Shown: positions 1 through 5,160 of the stretch, piece after piece
Numbering within the stretch: position 1 is the first letter of the stretch
How the letters are laid out: each line of letters opens with the position of its first letter
Source of the DNA: Saprospiraceae bacterium
GTDB taxonomy: Bacteria; Bacteroidota; Bacteroidia; Chitinophagales; Saprospiraceae
Assembly: GCA_014379065.1 (NCBI GenBank)
Contig: JACMMM010000533.1
Coordinates: 1 to 7,860 of the forward strand
Length of the DNA stretch: 7,860 nt
Direction of reading: 5' to 3'
Made by a program: the position numbers and the translations under genes
Notes under the pieces: model-generated
Seen by the model: the letters and a program-made list of their open reading frames with translations, nothing else
The model's database searches: none
Told to the model about the DNA's origin: nothing

Positions 1-1599
1 CGGGTGCGGGACGGTGCAGATGCTACTTCCGATACAGTGCAGCGCGCGCTTAACCGGGGCAACTGGGTGAGCATCATCCTCACCGCAGTGGTTTGTTTTC
101 CGGTCATCAAATGGATGTTGCCTGAAACGATGACCATGAAGTTCTTTGGACAAACCGCACAGAGCATCAGCAGCACCAACGTTTTCAACGCTACCATGGT
201 GGGCCTCATCGTAGGCGCACTGATTTCTGCCATTACTGAATACTATACGGGCTTGGGCAAAAAACCGGTGATGGACATTGTTCGTCAATCGGGCACCGGG
301 CACGCCACCAACGTGATCGCTGGTTTGGCTACGGGCATGATGTCCACCTGGATGCCCATCGTGCTGTTCTCTGGCGCGATCTGGTCGGCTTACGAATTGG
401 CGGGTTTCTATGGTGTTGCCATTGCCGCTTCGGCCATGATGGCTACTACGGCCATGCAGTTGGCCATTGACGCATTCGGCCCCATCGCCGACAACGCCGG
501 GGGTATCGCTGAAATGAGCGAACTGCCCAAGGAAGTGCGCAGCCGCACCGACGTACTCGACTCTGTGGGCAACACCACTGCAGCCATCGGCAAAGGCTTT
601 GCCATCGCTTCGGCGGCTTTGACGGCACTTGCGCTGTTCGCGGCTTACGTTGATTTCACGGGCATCGAAGGCATTAATATTTTCAAAGCAAAAGTACTCG
701 CCGCGCTTTTCCTCGGCGGCATGATTCCTGTGGTGTTCAGCGCATTGGCCATGCAGAGCGTGGGCAGAGCGGCAATGGACATGGTGGAAGAGGTGCGTCG
801 GCAGTTCCGCGAAATACCGGGCCTCTTGGAAGGCACGGGCAAAGCCGAATACGAAAAGTGTGTGGAAATCTCGACCAAGGCCGCGCTCCGCGAAATGTTG
901 GCACCGGGCCTTATTACCATCATTACGCCCATTTTGGTGGGCTTTATCATGGGGCCTGAGGCCCTTGGCGGCTACATGGCGGGCGTAACCGTGAGCGGTG
1001 TGATGTGGGCTATTTTCCAGTCGAACGCTGGTGGCGCTTGGGACAATGCAAAAAAATCGTTTGAAAAAGGCGTTGAAATCAATGGCCAGATGTATTACAA
1101 AGGCTCTGAGCCACACAAAGCCGCCGTCACGGGCGACACGGTGGGCGACCCTTTCAAAGATACTTCCGGCCCTTCGATGAATATTTTGATCAAACTGACC
1201 TGCCTCGTAGGTTTGGCCATAGCGCCCATTTTGGGCCACCACGGCACTACCAACAAAGATAGCCTCCAAATGGAAATCCGGGAAAACCGCCTTCCACCCG
1301 GCATGACCGAGCCGCCGCCTGCCATGGGCCAACAGTCTGGGCAATCAGGCATGTCAGGACAACCAGGTATGCCAGTACAAGGTATGCCTGCGCAATCAGG
1401 CACACAGCCGGCGAATCAAGGTCTGATAGGCACAGGTACGAAATCCAGACAAGGTGGCGAGAATCAGTTGGACCCCGGTGGATTATCCAGGCCCAATGGC
1501 CAAAGGCCAGTACCTACGCCGGAACAGGAGCGGATCATTAGAGAAACCGTGGAAAGGCAAAAACGGGAGGCTGCCCAAAGGAAAAACAAACCTAATTAG
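1..1599 (+). CDS. hppA: Membrane-bound K+-dependent ion-translocating pyrophosphatase, C-terminal part
   Basis: This is the 3' part of a membrane pyrophosphatase, which couples PPi hydrolysis to H+ and/or Na+ export across the inner membrane. The frame is open from base 1, so the gene begins upstream; the GTG at 4 is only an internal codon. Numbering from that GTG, family motifs are DNAGGIAEM (163-171), GGAWDNAKK (343-351) and HKAAVTGDTVGDPFKDTSGP (371-390). These carry the Asp and Lys residues (D347, K350, K351, D378, D382, K385, D386) that bind Mg-PPi in the family. The GNTTAAIG motif (189-196) has Ala and Gly where K+-independent enzymes have Lys and Thr, so K+ dependence is predicted. The N-terminal catalytic motif and the Glu that helps set ion choice lie outside the window, so H+ versus Na+ pumping cannot be decided. 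Hydrophobic segments alternate to about residue 411. A roughly 120-residue Gly/Gln/Met/Pro-rich tail then follows (1237-1599), ending in a charged stretch likely to be helical; typical members end near residue 412. Stop is TAG. Confidence 0.96.
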   Translation, partial: RVRDGADATSDTVQRALNRGNWVSIILTAVVCFPVIKWMLPETMTMKFFGQTAQSISSTNVFNATMVGLIVGALISAITEYYTGLGKKPVMDIVRQSGTGHATNVIAGLATGMMSTWMPIVLFSGAIWSAYELAGFYGVAIAASAMMATTAMQLAIDAFGPIADNAGGIAEMSELPKEVRSRTDVLDSVGNTTAAIGKGFAIASAALTALALFAAYVDFTGIEGINIFKAKVLAALFLGGMIPVVFSALAMQSVGRAAMDMVEEVRRQFREIPGLLEGTGKAEYEKCVEISTKAALREMLAPGLITIITPILVGFIMGPEALGGYMAGVTVSGVMWAIFQSNAGGAWDNAKKSFEKGVEINGQMYYKGSEPHKAAVTGDTVGDPFKDTSGPSMNILIKLTCLVGLAIAPILGHHGTTNKDSLQMEIRENRLPPGMTEPPPAMGQQSGQSGMSGQPGMPVQGMPAQSGTQPANQGLIGTGTKSRQGGENQLDPGGLSRPNGQRPVPTPEQERIIRETVERQKREAAQRKNKPN

Positions 1600-1640
1600 C
1601 AGCAATTAGCGCTACGCGCTATGCCTGATTAGATAAGCCG

Positions 1641-1680
1641 CCGCCCCATCCCGTACTTTGCGAGATGGGGCGGTTTGGTT
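1641..1680 (+). terminator. GC-rich hairpin, probable terminator after hppA
   Basis: A perfect 10-bp inverted repeat (CCGCCCCATC at 1641-1650, GATGGGGCGG at 1664-1673) encloses a 13-base loop and is followed by TTTGGTT. It lies 41 bases after the hppA stop codon. The stem is strong but the T run is broken by GG, so termination is likely rather than certain. The rest of the 1600-1876 gap holds a small palindrome (TAGCG/CGCTA, 1607-1621) and a doubled AATTAGC (1594-1600, 1604-1610). I see no gene or convincing promoter there. Confidence 0.6.
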
Positions 1681-1876
1681 ATAGAACAAAGGTCGTTCAT
1701 GTTGCAACGCGGCTGAAACTCACCGGGTGACTGGCAGTCATTTAGTAAGTTGCGCAAAAAGCCCAATTTCCCTAGCGATTCTCGGTTACAACTGGCATCG
1801 GAACAAACCTTTTTCGGCATTTTGCCGTTCTTTCCGTACGCGTCCCTTTCAATTTGAAACTCAACACTCCAAAAAC

Positions 1877-4108
1877 GTGATTCTTTTCCGCCAAATCTAC
1901 TTCTCCTTTCCCTTCCGCTTGCTGGTCTTGCACCTGCGAAACCATCTGGTTTTGATCTTGATATGGTTTATTTTGGCGGCGTTCAGCACGGGGTTGGTAG
2001 GGCGTTTTTTTGGGATGCACTACCTCATGCTCACCCCCGAGTACCACGGAGAAGTCAATTTTTGGAGTTTTTTCCTGACGGGGGGCGCTTTTGGCGGTCT
2101 GGTGATGGTCTGGCACCTCACTTCTTACTTGCTCTGCTCCAACCGCTTTCCTTTTTTAGCAACGCTGGGTGCGCCGTTTACCAAATTTTGCTTCAACAAT
2201 AGCCTTGTTCCCTTGGCTTTTATTGCCGTATGGCTCACTTGTACCATCTGGTTTCAATGGAATGACGAAATGATCACGTCGAGTACCGAAATCGTCTGGA
2301 ACATCGCTGGTTTTCTTTCGGGTACAACAGCCATTACAGGCATATTGGCGGCTTATTTCCACCTGACGAACAAGGATTTGAGCTCTTTCCACTGGACTCC
2401 CCGCCCGGGTAGTCGGGTGCTTTTCAGCCAGCGACTTCCCAGTGTCCGCGAAATCCAAATGGGCGTAACGCGTTGGCGCGTAGATACTTACCTGACTGAG
2501 CGTTGCCGCGCGCGCTTGGTGCGCAGCGTGGCGCATTATGATACCAGGGTACTGGAGCAGGTGTTCCGCCAAAACCATTGGAATGCCGTGGTGGTGTTGA
2601 TCGTCGCGCTTTTTTTGCTTATGGTGCAAGGCGCGTTTATGGACAGTGTCTGGGCACGGATTCCCGCCGGGGCCACCATATTCTTATTGTCGAGCATTGT
2701 GATGGGACTTTACGGCGCTACCCGTTTTTGGTTTAGGCAATGGGGCACTGCCGTGTTTTTGGGGCTGATTTTTACGGTGAATTTGCTGACGGGCTGGGGC
2801 TTTTTCAACTACAGAAACCGTGCATACGGCCTTGATTATCAAAAGGAAAACAGTGCCCAGTACAATTACCCTGCGATTGAAAAAACCTGCTCTCCCCAAA
2901 ACATCGCCAGCGACCGGGCCACTACCATTGAGATACTGGAAAATTGGCTCGCCAAAAACCGGACCCCCGAAAACCCCCGCCCCAAGCTGTTGCTCGTGTG
3001 CGTGAGCGGAGGCGGCCACCGCTCGGCCCTCTGGACCATGCATACCCTGCAAAAAGCGGACATCGCCACGGGAGGCAAACTCCTGCGCCAAACGGCCCTT
3101 ATTACCGGCGCTTCAGGTGGACTGTTGGGCGCAGCACACATTCGAGAAGCCATGCTCCGCCACGCCGAGGGCGACCGACATGCCCCACAGAACCCTGCCC
3201 TCATAGATGACATGGGCAAAGACCTGCTCAATGCAATTACTTCTGCGGTCGTAACAAACGACCTCTTTTACCCGATTTCCAGTTTCAACTCGGGCAATTT
3301 TTCCTACCGCAAAGACCGGGGCTATCTCTTTGAACACCAACTGAACGAAAACACACACGGCTTTTTCTTGCGAAAATCCTCCGAGTATCGGCAACCAGAG
3401 CGCGAGGCCAAAATCCCCATGATGATCGCCAGTCCTTTTGTGCTAAACGATGCGCGACGGATGCTGATCAGCCCACAGGGGGTTAGTTACTTGATGAAGC
3501 CCGATGCAGGTCGTTTGGCCGCCCAGGTCGAAATAGACGGCGTGGACTTTGGGCGATTTTTTGCCGCCCAGCAAGCAGATAGCCTTGCGTTCAGCAGTGT
3601 CATGCGCATGAATTGCACGTACCCATTTATCCTCCCGAACGTGTGGCTGCCGACCAGCCCCTCGATAGAAGTCCTTGACGCTGGTTTCCGTGACAATTAT
3701 GGGTTAGGGCTGTCCATTCGTTTCGCCCACGTTTTCAAGGACTGGATCCTCGAAAACACGGGCGGCGTGGTCTTTGTCCAGATTCGCTGCTGGGACAAAA
3801 TCCACGCTATCATACCCTCCGATTACAAGGGTGTTTTTGAAAATATGCTTACTCCGGCAGAGGCAGCCGGCGGGAACATTACCGATATTCAGGATTTTGA
3901 GCAAGACAACGCGCTGGCGCTCCTAAACGACGCACTCGGCGGCAACCGTGTGGAAATGGTGCGTTTTCACTATCACCCGGTGCGCAAAAACCGCGAGGCA
4001 TCGCTAAGTTTCCACTTGAGCAAAAGGGAAAAACTTGACATCCTTGAGGCGTTCTATACGGCGGACAATCAGGCGAGTGTGAAGGCGCTCAAGCAGGTGT
4101 TGAAGTGA
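1877..4108 (+). CDS. Membrane-anchored patatin-like phospholipase
   Basis: This predicted 743-residue protein has a membrane N-terminal half and a C-terminal patatin-like acyl hydrolase domain. The lipase signatures are SGGGHRS (377-383, oxyanion-hole glycines), GASGG (411-415, GxSxG motif with nucleophile Ser413) and DAGFRDNYG (601-609, catalytic Asp601 of the Ser-Asp dyad). The last uses DAG in place of the usual DG[GA]. The likely activity is ester hydrolysis of phospholipids or other acyl lipids; the substrate is unknown. About seven hydrophobic segments are visible near residues 22-43, 62-86, 107-128, 138-161, 236-254, 262-285 and 289-310. A basic loop (162-235) lies between the fourth and fifth. 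The start is chosen at GTG 1877: the frame runs back to another GTG at 1727, but those 50 residues are not membrane-like, and 1877 gives a short basic lead into the first segment. No ATG precedes that segment and no Shine-Dalgarno is clear. Stop is TGA. The gene is separated from hppA by a hairpin and probably has its own transcript. Confidence 0.88.
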   Translation: MILFRQIYFSFPFRLLVLHLRNHLVLILIWFILAAFSTGLVGRFFGMHYLMLTPEYHGEVNFWSFFLTGGAFGGLVMVWHLTSYLLCSNRFPFLATLGAPFTKFCFNNSLVPLAFIAVWLTCTIWFQWNDEMITSSTEIVWNIAGFLSGTTAITGILAAYFHLTNKDLSSFHWTPRPGSRVLFSQRLPSVREIQMGVTRWRVDTYLTERCRARLVRSVAHYDTRVLEQVFRQNHWNAVVVLIVALFLLMVQGAFMDSVWARIPAGATIFLLSSIVMGLYGATRFWFRQWGTAVFLGLIFTVNLLTGWGFFNYRNRAYGLDYQKENSAQYNYPAIEKTCSPQNIASDRATTIEILENWLAKNRTPENPRPKLLLVCVSGGGHRSALWTMHTLQKADIATGGKLLRQTALITGASGGLLGAAHIREAMLRHAEGDRHAPQNPALIDDMGKDLLNAITSAVVTNDLFYPISSFNSGNFSYRKDRGYLFEHQLNENTHGFFLRKSSEYRQPEREAKIPMMIASPFVLNDARRMLISPQGVSYLMKPDAGRLAAQVEIDGVDFGRFFAAQQADSLAFSSVMRMNCTYPFILPNVWLPTSPSIEVLDAGFRDNYGLGLSIRFAHVFKDWILENTGGVVFVQIRCWDKIHAIIPSDYKGVFENMLTPAEAAGGNITDIQDFEQDNALALLNDALGGNRVEMVRFHYHPVRKNREASLSFHLSKREKLDILEAFYTADNQASVKALKQVLK

Positions 4109-4113
4109 AAGAT

Positions 4114-4178
4114 TAAACAGGAAAATTTAAAACCATGCCTTATCGGCAGGTAAACAGGAAAACCGCAAAATTTAAAAC
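4114..4178. repeat. Short direct repeats in the convergent intergenic gap
   Basis: TAAACAGGAAAA occurs at 4114-4125 and again at 4151-4162, and AAAATTTAAAAC occurs at 4122-4133 and again at 4167-4178. The block therefore looks like a duplicated AT-rich unit, with ACCGC inserted in the second copy and a palindromic core between the copies. It lies between the convergent ends of the patatin-like gene and the outer-membrane protein gene. The rest of this 145-base gap (4179-4253) shows nothing I can name beyond a CAGGCAGGTA stretch that resembles the core repeat. Confidence 0.6.
4131..4159. repeat. Intergenic repeat, copy A
   Basis: AACCATGCCT, four variable bases, then GGCAGGTAAAC, one base and GGA. 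Inside it TGCC (4136-4139) and GGCA (4145-4148) can form a tiny hairpin. The same layout recurs at 5096-5123, about 965 bases away in another intergenic gap. A nearby AAAACCGCAAAA (4159-4170) is also shared with that locus (5078-5089), but on the opposite side of the core. Confidence 0.7.
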
Positions 4179-4253
4179 TAATCGAGGACGCTTCCGCCTT
4201 ATGCTATGTTTTGTGACAGGCAGGTAGCAATTGGCTCAAAACAAGCTGGCATC

Positions 4254-4835
4254 TTACCAGTGCCAATTTGTGCCCACACTAAAGTAACCAAAGCCTTGCT
4301 GGTCCCAATTACCGCCATTATTGTAATAAAGATTCAGCCCTGCTTCAAGGGTCAGTTTGCGCCAGACCCTGAACTCTGCGCCCAAAACGTTTGGAATATA
4401 CCAATTGCCGGATCGCTCAAAGTAATATTCTACCGTGTTGCGGTTTTCAAAAGCGTAATTCCCCATCATAAATCCGGATTCAAGGAAAATGCCCAGCCGA
4501 TTAGATGATTCCTGCATTGCAGGATGCAGGAGGTAATACCGCGCCCATAGACCTGCCATGTAGAAATTTTGAGCGGGCGTTTCAAAATTATACGCCCGGA
4601 CAAATTGAGATTGAATACCTGCGTACAAATGCCGGGTAATCGAAATCCCTGCCCGCAGACCCGTGTAATGTGCTACCTCATATTGATTGTCCCGGGTGCC
4701 AACATAGTCTTCATCGAACCCATAGTGGATGCCTAGCAAAAGGCGATCGCCAAAAGCCCGCTTGGGCTTGTCCTGTGCTTGTAAAAGGCAGGGAAGCAAC
4801 AATAGCATTGGAAGCAAAAACTTGATGCGCATCAT
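4254..4835 (-). CDS. Small outer-membrane beta-barrel protein with signal peptide, unknown function
   Basis: This predicted 193-residue exported protein starts with Met-Met-Arg, then a hydrophobic stretch to about residue 18 and a signal peptidase I-like site, LQA|QD (after residue 20). Cys16 is preceded by Pro, so it does not form a good lipobox. The mature part is rich in Tyr, Phe, Trp and Gly in alternating short strands (for example YTGLRAGIS and HLYAGIQSQF), and the chain ends in aromatic residues (NWHW). This pattern is typical of small outer-membrane barrels of about eight strands. I do not recognise a specific family or a ligand. The frame can be extended to a TTG at 4862, but the ATG at 4835 places the signal peptide at the N terminus; the next codon (4832) is also ATG and equally usable. 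Stop is TAA. The gene converges with the patatin-like gene and is separated from sprA by 325 bases, so it is probably transcribed alone. Confidence 0.8.
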   Translation of the reverse strand: MMRIKFLLPMLLLLPCLLQAQDKPKRAFGDRLLLGIHYGFDEDYVGTRDNQYEVAHYTGLRAGISITRHLYAGIQSQFVRAYNFETPAQNFYMAGLWARYYLLHPAMQESSNRLGIFLESGFMMGNYAFENRNTVEYYFERSGNWYIPNVLGAEFRVWRKLTLEAGLNLYYNNGGNWDQQGFGYFSVGTNWHW

Positions 4836-4915
4836 GGAAGCACTATTTTTAAAAGTGAACAATCAAGCAAGCAGGCAACAAAAGGCCTATAAAGTAATCT
4901 GGCCTTATCCATTCA

Positions 4916-5024
4916 TCGAGTGTCATCCCGATCCCGAGGCTTAGGCAGAACTGCTCAAGCAAAAAACAGAAATATCCACTTCGCCCTTGCGCAGATCCCT
5001 CCCTCCGGTCGGGATGACACTCGA
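4916..5024. repeat. Palindrome-ended intergenic element
   Basis: TCGAGTGTCATCCCGA (4916-4931) and its exact reverse complement TCGGGATGACACTCGA (5009-5024) form a 16-bp perfect inverted repeat enclosing 77 bases. The inside includes ATCCCTCCCTCCGG next to the right arm and a short GCAG-AA-CTGC palindrome (4945-4954), with no reading frame of note. From general knowledge, GTCATCCCGA-type inverted ends next to ATCCCTC are common in dispersed non-coding repeats of bacterial genomes, including Bacteroidota. A mobile MITE-like origin is an inference: I see no target-site duplication at the ends and no transposase in the window. Confidence 0.7.
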
Positions 5025-5069
5025 GGAGGGGGAGATGCGTTCCTTTTTCATAGCCTATCAGAGCCCCGT

Positions 5070-5152
5070 TAAATAATAAAACCGCAAAACAGCAGAACCA
5101 TGCCTGTTGGCAGGTAAACCGGAGATAGGCATGGTTTTGCGGTTTTGCGGTT
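5070..5152 (-). terminator. Large bipartite hairpin, probable terminator of sprA
   Basis: AACCGCAAAAC (5080-5090) pairs with GTTTTGCGGTT (5142-5152), and AACCATGCCT (5096-5105) pairs with AGGCATGGTT (5127-5136). The two stems are joined by a 5-by-5 internal loop. Read on the minus strand, the structure begins 8 bases after the sprA stop codon and ends in GCGGTTTTATTATTT, a U-rich tail, as expected of an intrinsic terminator. The 3' arm contains a tandem doubling of TTTTGCGG (5135-5142, 5143-5150), which allows an alternative register. Confidence 0.72.
5096..5123. repeat. Intergenic repeat, copy B
   Basis: AACCATGCCT, three variable bases, GGCAGGTAAAC, one base and GGA, matching copy A at 4131-4159 in order and spacing apart from one base. 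In this copy the repeat supplies the 5' arm and part of the loop of the sprA terminator hairpin, and an added AGGCATGGTT completes the stem. TGCC (5101-5104) and GGCA (5109-5112) can also form a small hairpin. Confidence 0.7.
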
Positions 5153-5160
5153 CTTTAAAT

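Noticed and set aside
1821..1856. Possible Bacteroidota promoter (TTTG at 1821-1824, TCAATTTG at 1849-1856) before the patatin-like gene
   Set aside because: The -7 box departs from TAnnTTTG at a key base and the 24-base spacing is longer than usual, so the match is too weak to annotate.
1727..1876. An upstream extension of the patatin-like protein to GTG 1727
   Set aside because: The extra 50 residues are not membrane-like and begin shortly after the hppA hairpin. The start at 1877 leads directly into a basic N terminus and the first membrane segment. The longer form cannot be fully excluded.
4206..4508. Plus-strand open frame overlapping the small outer-membrane gene
   Set aside because: Mostly antisense to a gene with a clear signal peptide and barrel pattern; no recognisable features.
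4882..4906. AAGGCC/GGCCTT inverted repeat upstream of the outer-membrane protein gene as an operator
   Set aside because: Six-base arms around a 13-base spacer are easily found by chance and nothing else supports regulator binding.
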